Source of the DNA: 2-12-FULL-42-15 sp964196565
GTDB lineage: Bacteria; Pseudomonadota; Gammaproteobacteria; Coxiellales; Coxiellaceae
Length of the DNA stretch: 21,340 nt
Reading direction: 5' to 3'
NCBI GenBank assembly: GCA_964196565.1
Contig: CAXMUH010000149.1
Coordinates: 1 to 21,340, forward strand
The first letter of the stretch is position 1. Each line of letters begins with the position of its first letter. Below the pieces are notes generated by a model, which saw only the letters and a program-made list of their open reading frames with translations, was not told where the DNA came from and did no database searches. Both the position numbers and the translations under genes were made by a program. Of the stretch, positions 13,323-21,103 are shown one piece after another.

Positions 13323-15008
13323 ATGGGTAAGACAGTCAGCGATCAAGTCATTCAAATTCTCAAAGATGCCGGTGTTTATCGCGCCTATGGTGTACCTGGC
13401 GATGCTACTGACTTAATGTTAGCCTCAATCCACAGCCGCAAAGATTTTGATTTTATTCTATGTCGCCATGAAGAAGGCGCCGGATTTATGGCAAGCGCCT
13501 ATGCTAAATTAACCGGAAATATGGGCGTGGTGCTCGCTTGCCAAGGCCCCGGATCTGCTCATATGCTGGACTCGATGTATGATGCTAAAATGGATAAAGT
13601 GCCCATGTTAGTTATCACCGGACAGATTGAAAGCAATCTTATTGGCACTAACTCGGTGCAAGAAATCAATCAGATCCTTTTGTTTGAAGACGCCACTTGC
13701 TTTAATCGTGAAGTCAGAACAGCTGATAACTTAGTGGATGTTTTACAACTCGCGATTCAGACAGCCAAAATCAATCGAAGCGTGGCGCACGTTTCCATCG
13801 CAACTGATGTTCTCAGAAAACCGGCAAGAAAACGCATGCCAAAACCATCCGTCTACGATCTACCTTACAACGTCACTCCGGGTAACTCAGTGCTTTTAAA
13901 AGCAGCCGAAGTGCTTAACAGCAAATCCAACGTGACTATTTTATATGGTGGCGGTTGTCTTCATGCTGCAGACGAAGTGCTAAAAGTCGCAGGCTTGCTC
14001 GCCGCACCCATTGTGCATACAGTCAGATCTAAAGATATTATTGATAATAATAATCCACACTATGCCGGCGGTATTGGATTTAAAGGTTCAAAAAACGGCT
14101 GTCACTTTGTAAAAGATTGTGATGCGCTACTGATTGTCGGTTGCAGCTTTGGCTGGCGTGAATTTTATCCCGAAAACGTCCCAATTATTCAGATCGATCT
14201 TGACCCACAACGCATCGGCATCCGTTGCGAGGTTGAAGTGGGATTAATTGGTGATGCTAAACTCACGCTCAACCTGCTGGCTAAACTGCTAACCGATAAA
14301 AAATCCAGTGGTTTTTTAATGGAAGCACAAGCCGCGCATAATAAAGCGATTGAATCCCTCAACAAACAGGCCACCCTTAAAAGTAACAAAATAATAGACT
14401 CACCGGTTTTAACCAATATCATCAGTGAAAATTTGAGCGAAGATGCGATTGTCACCGTCGATGCGGGTACTGTCAGTGTATGGGCAAACAATTGGTTACG
14501 ATTAAACGGCAAACAGCGCTTGATTGGATCGACAGAATTAGGCACATTGGGATTCGGACTGCCGGCTGCGATTGGTTGTCAAATTGAAAGGCCTAATCAA
14601 CAAGTTGTAGCACTGTGTGGTGATGGTGGGTTTCAAATGACGATGGGGGATTTCTCAACCGCAGTCAAATACGATCTTCCAATTACTGTGATTATTTATA
14701 ATAACTTTGCTTATCACTTTATTGAGCTTGAACAGATGAAAGAAGGTGTCGCGCAGAGCTACACAAAGCTCAATAATCCAGATTATGCAAAATTAGCAGA
14801 GGCCTTTGGTGGCGAAGGATTTTCGGTAACGGAACCCTGCCAGATTGAACCCGCTATTAAAGCCGCATTTGCATCGAAAAAACCGTGCATCGTTGATGTA
14901 CACACCAATCCCGATGAATTGATTAAACCAAATAAAATAACGCTGTCACTGTTATCACACTTTGTCGAAGGAATGATAAAAACAAAATTATCTAAATCAA
15001 ATTCATAA
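13323..15008 (+). CDS. ThDP-dependent enzyme, pyruvate-oxidase-like (PoxB branch)
   Basis: A 561-residue enzyme of the pyruvate oxidase / acetolactate synthase superfamily. Three domains are visible: pyrimidine-binding (about 1-165) with the catalytic Glu in RHEEGAGFMA (E50); a central Rossmann-type domain (about 180-330) with YGGGCLHAADEV and PIIQIDLDPQRIG; and the ThDP/Mg domain (about 355-535) with GDGGFQMTMGDF starting at G433 and ending in NN at 460-461. The block AGTVSVWANNWLRLNGKQRLIGS and ELGTLGFGLPAAIG is closest to E. coli PoxB in my reading, so pyruvate to acetate (quinone or O2 acceptor) is the likely reaction. Other 2-oxoacid decarboxylations remain possible. AGGGAG precedes the ATG. 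A 12-cysteine secreted protein follows after 24 bases, probably in the same operon. Confidence 0.85.
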   Translation: MGKTVSDQVIQILKDAGVYRAYGVPGDATDLMLASIHSRKDFDFILCRHEEGAGFMASAYAKLTGNMGVVLACQGPGSAHMLDSMYDAKMDKVPMLVITGQIESNLIGTNSVQEINQILLFEDATCFNREVRTADNLVDVLQLAIQTAKINRSVAHVSIATDVLRKPARKRMPKPSVYDLPYNVTPGNSVLLKAAEVLNSKSNVTILYGGGCLHAADEVLKVAGLLAAPIVHTVRSKDIIDNNNPHYAGGIGFKGSKNGCHFVKDCDALLIVGCSFGWREFYPENVPIIQIDLDPQRIGIRCEVEVGLIGDAKLTLNLLAKLLTDKKSSGFLMEAQAAHNKAIESLNKQATLKSNKIIDSPVLTNIISENLSEDAIVTVDAGTVSVWANNWLRLNGKQRLIGSTELGTLGFGLPAAIGCQIERPNQQVVALCGDGGFQMTMGDFSTAVKYDLPITVIIYNNFAYHFIELEQMKEGVAQSYTKLNNPDYAKLAEAFGGEGFSVTEPCQIEPAIKAAFASKKPCIVDVHTNPDELIKPNKITLSLLSHFVEGMIKTKLSKSNS

Positions 15009-15032
15009 TTAAATTGTTTAAGGAGAAACAAA

Positions 15033-15767
15033 ATGAATAAACAAAAATATTATATTGTAAAATTAGTTTGCTTAGCACTGCTAATGGCATCAGCTAGCAT
15101 AAGCGCGACACCCAAACAACTGCAATGCAAAACTGTCAGTCAAAATCCAAACAATATCCAGTGCGCCTACCAAGTCAAGGGCCAACAGATCAACAATCCA
15201 AGTTCTATTTCAAAATTATATGCCATGACCAACATGCCCTATGCGCTTTGCTCTAAAGCACGTTGCAAAATGAAATCTACGCACTCTGACTACGCAAAAT
15301 GCATATGTGCTATTTATGGCATTCAAACAAAAGGCAAAAAGGCTAGCTGGCAAGCTGCTTCTGTGGGGCCAAAAATCTTTTATCGAAGCCGCGCAAGCAT
15401 ACGTCGCAATAAATTACACAAAGTCACTTCTAATTTTTCTATGGCGAATGCAAAAAATTTCGGAAAAAACGCTCATGCGACATGCCAATTCTCCAAACCG
15501 ATGCCATGGGCAAATTGCTTTGGTATTAAATGCAAGGTTAAATATCTACAAAAAAATGGTAAGTCAATACCTATGGCCAAGTGTCGATGCCCAGTGGTTA
15601 AAACCAAACGCTTTATTTCAATTGGCCCCAAAAACACCGCACAATGCAAAACCTCGGATGGGATCATTTGGTCTGCTGCCACCAGCGGGCAAGGCGATAA
15701 TGATGCGGGCGTGATGAAAGACATGTATCGACGCTATTACCCAGGATCAGCGCCTACTCACAACTAA
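15033..15767 (+). CDS. Secreted cysteine-rich protein with internal duplication, unknown function
   Basis: I do not recognise the family. The 244-residue product starts with a signal peptide (hydrophobic core about 9-22, cleavage near ISA-T at 23-26). The mature part has 12 cysteines (32, 44, 73, 78, 90, 92, 151, 162, 167, 184, 186, 205) and is strongly basic. Two copies of a unit can be seen: MPYALCSKARCKMK...YAKCIC (68-92) and MPWANCFGIKCKVK...MAKCRC (157-186), i.e. MP-aromatic-A-x-C-x4-C-K-x-K ... A-K-C-x-C. Each is followed by a VGPK or IGPK motif (111-114, 197-200). AAGGAG seven bases before the ATG is a strong ribosome site. The gene lies 24 bases after the pyruvate-oxidase-like gene. 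Disulphide-stabilised or metal-binding roles are both open. Confidence 0.78.
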   Translation: MNKQKYYIVKLVCLALLMASASISATPKQLQCKTVSQNPNNIQCAYQVKGQQINNPSSISKLYAMTNMPYALCSKARCKMKSTHSDYAKCICAIYGIQTKGKKASWQAASVGPKIFYRSRASIRRNKLHKVTSNFSMANAKNFGKNAHATCQFSKPMPWANCFGIKCKVKYLQKNGKSIPMAKCRCPVVKTKRFISIGPKNTAQCKTSDGIIWSAATSGQGDNDAGVMKDMYRRYYPGSAPTHN

Positions 15768-15771
15768 GAGA

Positions 15772-15890
15772 CCCGTCTTTGCGAGCCTGTTAGCGCAAAG
15801 CAATCCAGTGACCCGTCTTTGCGAGACGCGTTAGCGCGAAGCAATCCAGAGCCCCGTCTTTGCGAGACGCGTTAGCGCGAAGCAATCCAG
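15772..15890. repeat. Three tandem copies of a ~40-bp intergenic repeat
   Basis: Units start with CCCGTCTTTGCGAG at 15772, 15812 and 15853 and end with GCAATCCAG at 15808, 15849 and 15890; periods are 40 and 41 bases. Copies 2 and 3 share the middle GACGCGTTAGCGCGAA; copy 1 differs there. ATCCAG at the end of copy 3 pairs with CTGGAT at 15901-15906. Repeats of this CGTC-TTTGCGAG...GCAATCCAG type are dispersed in many proteobacterial genomes. 15891-15987 holds no gene that I can see. Confidence 0.85.
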
Positions 15891-15987
15891 TTTTATAATT
15901 GCTGGATCGCCGCAGTCATTTCACTCCTTCGCGAAAAAGGTGCGGATCAGTTCAGACCGGCCAATTTGCGACGGATCGCGCAAGCTT

Positions 15988-16434
15988 CTATCGCATCAGG
16001 CTACGATTAATGTTGTCTGGCATCGAATAATCACTACACAGAAAAGTCTGATTCTTGATAGTCATAAAAATCTTTTTAAAGAAGGAGTATTTTTTGAAAC
16101 GCACATACATGAGAGACTTATTTTTTTCTATCATAACATTAATGATGAACAATCTTCCCGTTTTAGTAAGTGCATTATTAGCTAGAGAGAGTGTTAGCAG
16201 GCCAGTGTTTTTTTCTAGCATATGAGATAATATTTCTGCTTTATCATCATCAATATTACAGTTGTCTACACATAAATACTTTAAGTGGGTGTTGCCTGAA
16301 AGGGCCGTGCAGAGTGAATGGATGATCTCGTTTGTAAGCACTTGCTTTGACAAATTTAAGACTTTTAATTTTCGGTTATTATTTTTCAATTTCAGTATAA
16401 CATCTGGAGTTAAGTTACTCATTGCCACCACCAT
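15988..16434 (-). CDS. Leucine-rich-repeat protein (ribonuclease-inhibitor type)
   Basis: A 148-residue protein whose residues about 20-110 form just over three repeats of 28-29 residues: LKVLNLSKQVLTNEIIHSLCTALSGN, LKYLCVDNCNIDDDKAEILSHMLEKN and LLTLSLANNALTKTGRLFIINVMIEKN (each the LxxLxLxxNxL...xxLxxxLxxN pattern of ribonuclease-inhibitor/NLR-type LRRs), then a partial repeat. The C-terminal 40 residues are basic and unlike the repeats. There is no signal peptide. Such short RI-type LRR proteins are common among eukaryote-like proteins of intracellular bacteria, where some are effectors; this is context, not proof. The start could be the ATG ending at 16434 or the one ending at 16422, which has GGTGG before it. 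The gene is AT-rich and stands alone, next to gene debris. Confidence 0.75.
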   Translation of the reverse strand: MVVAMSNLTPDVILKLKNNNRKLKVLNLSKQVLTNEIIHSLCTALSGNTHLKYLCVDNCNIDDDKAEILSHMLEKNTGLLTLSLANNALTKTGRLFIINVMIEKNKSLMYVRFKKYSFFKKIFMTIKNQTFLCSDYSMPDNINRSLMR

Positions 16435-16495
16435 TCAAGTCTCTATGAGAGATGTAAAAACATTTTTTTAATACGAGAGCAGAAAGAAAGTACTC

Positions 16496-16524
16496 ATCTT
16501 ATCATCTGTATAATCTCTGGTCAA
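16496..16524 (-). promoter_or_regulatory. Sigma-70 promoter of the LRR gene
   Basis: On the minus strand TTGACC (16519-16524) and TAAGAT (16496-16501) are exactly 17 bases apart, about 62 bases before the longer start of the LRR gene. The remaining gene-free stretch 16525-16777 holds only the gene remnant and the terminator described separately. Confidence 0.5.
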
Positions 16525-16603
16525 CGCTTAAGGCAATAATGCCTATCATGCGTAACTTCCTGATAGTACATGTTTTATTTCATCTGGCTGGGTGCTTACA
16601 GAG

Positions 16604-16684
16604 TTAGTTGCCCTTACCTGGGAGCAGATACAGGCGATTATAGGTTTTTGAAGGCGGGGAATGATTCGCTAGTTGTCTAAAATT
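16604..16684 (-). pseudogene. Remnant of a paralogue of the gene at 17525-18130
   Basis: 16634-16684 matches 17912-17962 at 46 of 51 bases. Read on the minus strand in the matching frame it gives NFRQLANHSPPSKTYNR, against NFSQLANDCPPSETYNR (residues 57-73) in the intact gene, then LYLLPGKGN and a stop at 16604-16606. Nothing upstream or downstream of the fragment continues the match, so this is a decayed copy rather than a gene. Confidence 0.7.
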
Positions 16685-16711
16685 AACTAGGCGTATCCGG
16701 TACGCCTAGTT
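16685..16711 (-). terminator. Intrinsic terminator of the small membrane-protein gene
   Basis: AACTAGGCGTA (16685-16695) and TACGCCTAGTT (16701-16711) make a perfect 11-bp stem with a 5-base loop. On the minus strand it is followed by AATTTTAG, a short U-run, and lies 67 bases after the stop of the gene at 16778-17347. Confidence 0.55.
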
Positions 16712-16777
16712 GGGGTTGGTAATTATATGTTTTATATATGTTAATTTTCAACATTGCGTAAATGGACAGCACGCATT

Positions 16778-17347
16778 CTAACTGTGCATAGTGGCTATTT
16801 GAACAATAATAATAAACAAAAATAGTAAAGACCAATAGAGAGCCATTAGTATTATCCCAACAATATTCCAAGCATTGAGTTTATAATATTTTCGCTTACG
16901 CAGCAAAGGATCAGAAAATCTATTTATTCTAAATTGAAACAACGCAAAGATAATTCCAAATGATAGGTTACAGAAAAGAACAATCATAAACGGCAACATT
17001 AAAACTACATTTACAGAAAGTTCACTTAAAAAGATTGCAGAAAAATAAATAGGTAAAAGCAAAATCCAAATGGCTAACAAACCAAAAAATGCTTTTAACT
17101 TGCTAGCATAAATATTTTTTAACAACGGATAACCAATAAAAACAAAGAAAAGCGTCCGAAGTACTGGATTAACCTTTTTGCCAGTTAATTCTGCATAAGC
17201 TGTCCAACCTCTGTATAGCCAGCACCACATATAAAAAGGAACAAGCATTGTCATAAACAACACTTTAAATACGGAAACCTGAATATAACCAGTTTTCTCT
17301 GTAGTCTCATTTACTACTGCTTGCTCATTTAACATCACCAACCCCAT
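16778..17347 (-). CDS. Small multi-pass membrane protein, unknown function
   Basis: A protein of 189 residues (185 if the second ATG, ending at 17335, is used; it has GGGG six bases before it and may be the real start). After about 22 polar residues come four or five hydrophobic segments, near 26-46, 63-76, 84-108, 112-136 and 160-186. The stretch PFYMWCWLYRGWTAYAELTGKKVNPVLRTLFFVFIGYPLL resembles a widespread bacterial group with YW-x-YRNW and P-x-xRxxF motifs, found in DUF4234-like membrane proteins; I could not pin it to a named family. It stands between the LRR region and the ligA cluster, is AT-rich and has its own terminator. No substrate or partner can be inferred. Confidence 0.7.
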   Translation of the reverse strand: MGLVMLNEQAVVNETTEKTGYIQVSVFKVLFMTMLVPFYMWCWLYRGWTAYAELTGKKVNPVLRTLFFVFIGYPLLKNIYASKLKAFFGLLAIWILLLPIYFSAIFLSELSVNVVLMLPFMIVLFCNLSFGIIFALFQFRINRFSDPLLRKRKYYKLNAWNIVGIILMALYWSLLFLFIIIVQIATMHS

Positions 17348-17524
17348 CTGATCAATATATATTCAATTGTTAGCTATAAGAGGTGAATACTAGCAATAGA
17401 ATTGTCCACAATCAAATCAAAAATGATTATGCTTTACATAACGTGGGGTTATCTTCTATAAAAACTCGCTTAAAATTCAATAAGATACCTTTAACTACGG
17501 GTCGTATCCGCGAAGCAAAGGTGG

Positions 17525-18130
17525 CTAATTGAACCTTACACTGATGCTGTGGATTGTTTGGTCCTTAGAGTCATCATAAACACAACTGTGCAAGGGTCTT
17601 TCGCTTTGCTGAACTAATTCAAGCATGCCATCGTCTCGCAGAGTGTAGTTCTCTTCAGACAATTCTACGTTGCCATGAGTCCACGCGATGCAGGAATAAC
17701 AGTGTGTTTTATGAGTATGTGGCAAAGTTTGTTTAACATGCACATTTTCACGCGCTTTGGATTTATTAATAATTTTGTCTGTCGAAAAGATTTTATAATT
17801 TGGAAGTGGATCGCCATAAACATGTAATAAAATGGCTGCATCATCACTCGATTCAACTTTAAAAACAAATAAAACCAAACAAATCGAATCACTTTTTACA
17901 GGGCAAATGATGCGATTATAAGTTTCTGAAGGCGGGCAATCATTCGCTAGTTGACTAAAATTTATTTTGCTTAAATTTGGCAAGATCACTTTATCCAGTG
18001 TTTGCCAAGCGGATTCACCATTCTCAGTAATATAGTGATCTATGCTCTGACCCATCTGGGTTAAGCTCTGCTGATCTTCTGTGGTTAACAATGAAAATAA
18101 ATCATTGGACTGCTCAACATCATTAGACAT
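17525..18130 (-). CDS. Hypothetical protein with cysteine-dioxygenase-like cupin pattern
   Basis: Not a family I recognise outright. The 201-residue protein has a helical N-terminal third (about 1-65) and a beta-rich remainder. In the second half PHTHKTHCYSCIA (H138, H140, C144) is followed by G153, E156, then PLHSCVYDDSKDQTIHSI (H181, H194). Mammalian cysteine dioxygenase has the comparable IHDHTNSHC, then G, E, and LHRVEN...SLHLY. Spacing of the first motif is one residue shorter here and the overall identity is low, so a thiol-dioxygenase-type cupin with a three-His iron site is a hypothesis. The gene follows ligA by 15 bases with AGGAGG before its ATG, so it is probably the last gene of the zipA-ligA transcript. 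A decayed fragment of a paralogue lies at 16604-16684. Confidence 0.75.
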   Translation of the reverse strand: MSNDVEQSNDLFSLLTTEDQQSLTQMGQSIDHYITENGESAWQTLDKVILPNLSKINFSQLANDCPPSETYNRIICPVKSDSICLVLFVFKVESSDDAAILLHVYGDPLPNYKIFSTDKIINKSKARENVHVKQTLPHTHKTHCYSCIAWTHGNVELSEENYTLRDDGMLELVQQSERPLHSCVYDDSKDQTIHSISVRFN

Positions 18131-18145
18131 AAGGCCTCCTTACAG

Positions 18146-20161
18146 TTATTCAATAAGCTTTAACAATTGATCTTCGCTAAGAATTTCAACACCCAATTTT
18201 TGGGCTTTGGTAAATTTACTGCCGGGACTCTCACCTGCAACTACATAACTTGTTTTTGCCGATACGCTGCCACTGACTTTGGCTCCTAGCGCTTGAAGTT
18301 TATCTTTGGCCTCATCGCGCGTCAATGAACTCATCGTTCCAGTTAATACAAATGTTTTGCCAGATAAGGTGAGTGCAGTTGCACTATCGGTTTTAGCTTT
18401 TGGCCAATGCAGTCCATACTTTACTAATTTTTCAATTAATTCTATATTGTGTTTTTGATGAAAAAAACCTTTAATGTTCGCAGCAACAATGGGCCCCACA
18501 TCGGAAACAGCAATTAATTCCTCTAAACTGGCTGTTTCAATTTTTTTAAGATCGCCAAAATGCAGCGATAACGTGCGAGCAGTTGCCTCCCCCACTTCAC
18601 GAATACCCAACGCATATAAAAATCGTGCCAGCGAAGTTTTTTTGCTTGCTTCTATGGCTTTTAAAATATTATCAGCAGACTTATCACCCATGCGTGGCAA
18701 TGCACTTAAAATATGGCGATTAATTTTATAAATATCGGTCACATCTTTTATAACCTTTTCATCCACCAATAACTCAACCAGTTTATCTCCCAAACCTTCA
18801 ATGTCCATCGCTTTTCTTGAAACAAAATGCTTAATCGATTCTTTTAGTTGTGCCGGGCAATAAAGCCCACCCATGCAACGTGCCACGGCTTCACCTTCCG
18901 GTTTTATCACTTCGGATTTGCACTCGGGACAGATTTTAGGAATTTTAATTTGGCTTGTACCCTTGGGGCGTTTTTCTTTAAGATAGGATACCACCTCAGG
19001 AATCACATCGCCTGCTCGACGCACAATCACAGTATCGCCAACGCGAATATCTTTACGAAAGAGTTCATCAAAATTATGTAACGTCGCATTACTCACTGTG
19101 ACGCCACCAACAAATACTGGCGCTAAACGTGCAACCGGAGTAATGGCACCGGTTCGCCCGACCTGAAATTCAATGGCGCGAACAGTGGTCAGCTTTTCTT
19201 GTGCGGGAAATTTATAAGCGACGGCAAAACGTGGTGCACGCGACACATAGCCTAGCGCCTTTTGTAACTCAAAATCATTTACTTTAAAAACCACTCCATC
19301 AATCTCAAAGGGCAGATTGTCGCGTTGATTAAATATCTGCTGATAGATTTTTTCAGCCGCTTTAATGCCTTGCGTCTTTTTCAATAGCTGGCTTACTGGC
19401 AAGCCCCAATCACGAAATTGTTGCATAACATCAAAATGCGTATTTGAAAGAGTACCATCCTTATGAAATCCAAGTTGATAAGCGTAAAACGCCAATGGCC
19501 GTTTCGCGGTTATTTTAGAGTCAAGCTGGCGTAAACTTCCAGAGGCTGCATTGCGTGGGTTAACAAAAGTTTTCTCATCACGCCTTTTTGCTTCAAGGTT
19601 AAATGCTTCAAAGCCTGCGATTGGCATGTAAATTTCGCCACGCACTTCTAACTCATCCGAAAATCCAGTCCCACGTAATTTAAGCGGAATTGCACTGATG
19701 GTTCGTACATTTTGGGTGACGTCTTCACCCTTCTCTCCATCCCCTCGAGTCGCGGCTCTCACTAATTCGCCTTTTTCATACATCAAGCTGATCGCCACAC
19801 CATCAAACTTAGGCTCAACGGTATATTCAATTGATTTATCTGTTTTTAACCGAGTTAAAATACGTTGATTAAATGCTTCGAGCTCAGTCAGATCAAATAC
19901 ATTATCTAATGAAAGCATTGGGATTTTATGAGTGATTTCATTGAAAGACGACAAAGGTTTTTCACCCACGCGTTGTGTCGGTGAACTTGAAATGATAAGT
20001 TCTGGGTGCAGAGCTTCTAGGTGTTTAAGTTCATGGAATAGTTCATCGTAAATCGCATCAGCAATGGTAGGGGCATCTAATACATAGTAACGATAGTTAT
20101 GCTCATCGAGCGTTTTACGTAAGGTATCTATTTTATCCTGAATGGATTTTGATGCTGACAC
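18146..20161 (-). CDS. ligA: NAD-dependent DNA ligase LigA
   Basis: LigA seals nicks in duplex DNA during replication and repair, using NAD+. The 671-residue protein is complete: an NMN-binding Ia domain (HNYRYYVLDAPTIADAIYDEL near 21-42), the adenylation domain with catalytic Lys in EPKFDG (K118), RGDGEKGEDVT (139-149) and EIDGVVFKV, then the OB fold. A four-Cys zinc finger (C411, C414, C429, C435), the helix-hairpin-helix region (about 450-580) and a C-terminal BRCT domain (about 594-671, with GKTFVLTGTMSS) follow. The start is a GTG with AAAGG seven bases upstream. zipA lies 92 bases upstream on the same strand and smc beyond it, a usual gammaproteobacterial order. The short unknown gene at 17525-18130 follows after 15 bases. 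Confidence 0.97.
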   Translation of the reverse strand: MSASKSIQDKIDTLRKTLDEHNYRYYVLDAPTIADAIYDELFHELKHLEALHPELIISSSPTQRVGEKPLSSFNEITHKIPMLSLDNVFDLTELEAFNQRILTRLKTDKSIEYTVEPKFDGVAISLMYEKGELVRAATRGDGEKGEDVTQNVRTISAIPLKLRGTGFSDELEVRGEIYMPIAGFEAFNLEAKRRDEKTFVNPRNAASGSLRQLDSKITAKRPLAFYAYQLGFHKDGTLSNTHFDVMQQFRDWGLPVSQLLKKTQGIKAAEKIYQQIFNQRDNLPFEIDGVVFKVNDFELQKALGYVSRAPRFAVAYKFPAQEKLTTVRAIEFQVGRTGAITPVARLAPVFVGGVTVSNATLHNFDELFRKDIRVGDTVIVRRAGDVIPEVVSYLKEKRPKGTSQIKIPKICPECKSEVIKPEGEAVARCMGGLYCPAQLKESIKHFVSRKAMDIEGLGDKLVELLVDEKVIKDVTDIYKINRHILSALPRMGDKSADNILKAIEASKKTSLARFLYALGIREVGEATARTLSLHFGDLKKIETASLEELIAVSDVGPIVAANIKGFFHQKHNIELIEKLVKYGLHWPKAKTDSATALTLSGKTFVLTGTMSSLTRDEAKDKLQALGAKVSGSVSAKTSYVVAGESPGSKFTKAQKLGVEILSEDQLLKLIE

Positions 20162-20253
20162 TTTTCAACCTTTCACGTGACTGAGCCCTCGTTAATGAAC
20201 GCTCATCTGTTGACCATTTTTCCTGCGGCGAATCGCGTCCTGGCTACCCATTA

Positions 20254-21003
20254 TTAATTATCTACGAATAAATCCCGAGTACGAGAACCTTCAAAAGATA
20301 AATCTATTTCTTTACGCAGCGAAGTTATCTTATCCATACTTAATGCTTTATGAGAAGCATCTCGAATCTCTCCACCCAAATCTTCAGCCAATTGGCGCGC
20401 ACAAGTCAGCATTTTGTCAAAAACTTCACGCGGACTATCAATTTCCTTTAACACCATATACAAGGTTAAACCTGGGCAAGAAAAATGACTCATCTTCGGC
20501 AAATCAAATGTCCCCGGTTGGTTAACCGATACCAAAGAGAAAATTTTAGCACCTGAGCCATTTTTATTTTCATGCATGTTAAATACTTTTGAATCACCGT
20601 AACGCAGACCATTTGATAACAGCGCTTGTAATAACTCATATCCACCAAATTGTTGACTGCTGGGTGCCATCACATGCAACACCACATATTCTAGTGTGGG
20701 TGCGTGTTGTGACCTAACCTCTGGCTGCGCTTTTGTTTCGAACGCATCTACATTTTCATCAATATCTGTGTTTAAACCCAATGCAGCATTTGCATCAACC
20801 TGCCGGAAAGCTTCATCTTCAGCAGCGTTAGCGTGAAGCTTCACTTCATCCAAAGGATTGCTGCCAAGTGATTTTGCAACAAGCTTCTTATCACGTTTGC
20901 GTTTGCGGGTTGTTGCTTGTCGGTTAGGGTTTCTGGTTTTAACCGCGGCGGTAATGATCACAACGATAAAAAGTGCAATACAGCTCAATAAAAACATTCT
21001 CAT
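20254..21003 (-). CDS. zipA: ZipA, FtsZ-anchoring cell-division protein
   Basis: ZipA tethers FtsZ to the inner membrane and is restricted to Gammaproteobacteria. The 249-residue protein has an N-terminal membrane helix (about 3-20), a basic segment (KTRNPNRQATTRKRKRDKK), a variable acidic linker (about 45-105) and a C-terminal FtsZ-binding domain (about 107-240). That domain holds EYVVLHVMAPSSQQFGGYELLQALLSNGLRYGDSKVFNMHE (family core) and FDLPKMSHFSCPGLTLYMVL. It is shorter than E. coli ZipA (about 330), all from the linker. GGAGGTG precedes the ATG by about six bases. smc ends 110 bases upstream and ligA starts 92 bases downstream, both on the same strand. Confidence 0.95.
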   Translation of the reverse strand: MRMFLLSCIALFIVVIITAAVKTRNPNRQATTRKRKRDKKLVAKSLGSNPLDEVKLHANAAEDEAFRQVDANAALGLNTDIDENVDAFETKAQPEVRSQHAPTLEYVVLHVMAPSSQQFGGYELLQALLSNGLRYGDSKVFNMHENKNGSGAKIFSLVSVNQPGTFDLPKMSHFSCPGLTLYMVLKEIDSPREVFDKMLTCARQLAEDLGGEIRDASHKALSMDKITSLRKEIDLSFEGSRTRDLFVDN

Positions 21004-21026
21004 AATTACTCACCTCCATTGACATA

Positions 21027-21035
21027 CATATAGCA
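21027..21035 (-). promoter_or_regulatory. Putative extended -10 for zipA
   Basis: The minus strand reads TGCTATATG just after the 13-bp palindrome at 21034-21062 and about 25 bases before the zipA ATG. It would give a leader of around 17 bases. Weak match. Confidence 0.28.
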
Positions 21036-21062
21036 CATGAATGTTAGCCTAACATTCATGTG
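21034..21062. repeat. Perfect 13-bp palindrome upstream of zipA
   Basis: CACATGAATGTTA (21034-21046) and TAACATTCATGTG (21050-21062) pair fully across a GCC loop. It touches the candidate zipA -10 element. It could be an operator, an mRNA hairpin or a mobile-repeat remnant. No U-run follows. Confidence 0.6.
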
Positions 21063-21074
21063 ACCAACCCTAGG

Positions 21075-21103
21075 TTCCAGTGTGGATTCACTCCACACTG
21101 GAA
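21075..21103. repeat. Perfect 12-bp palindrome just after smc
   Basis: TTCCAGTGTGGA (21075-21086) and TCCACACTGGAA (21092-21103) pair across TTCAC, ten bases past the smc stop and 12 bases from the next palindrome. On the minus strand it is followed by ACCTAGGG, not a U-run, so it is not a classic terminator; it may act as a processing or stability element between smc and zipA. Confidence 0.6.

Noticed and set aside
14189..14545. 118-codon open frame on the minus strand
   Set aside because: It is antisense to the conserved ThDP domain of the pyruvate-oxidase-like gene; composition is that of a shadow frame.
15307..15714. 135-codon open frame on the plus strand
   Set aside because: It overlaps the 12-cysteine secreted protein in another frame; only the latter has a signal peptide, a strong ribosome site and an internal duplication.
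15772..15890. CRISPR array
   Set aside because: The units are contiguous tandem copies of 40 bases with no spacers, and no cas gene is near.
16683..16871. 62-codon open frame on the minus strand
   Set aside because: It overlaps the end of the small membrane-protein gene and runs through its terminator hairpin.
20034..20052. Second LexA box (GTTC...GTTC) in ligA
   Set aside because: The two GTTC blocks have eight bases between them, not seven, and they lie inside coding sequence away from any promoter.
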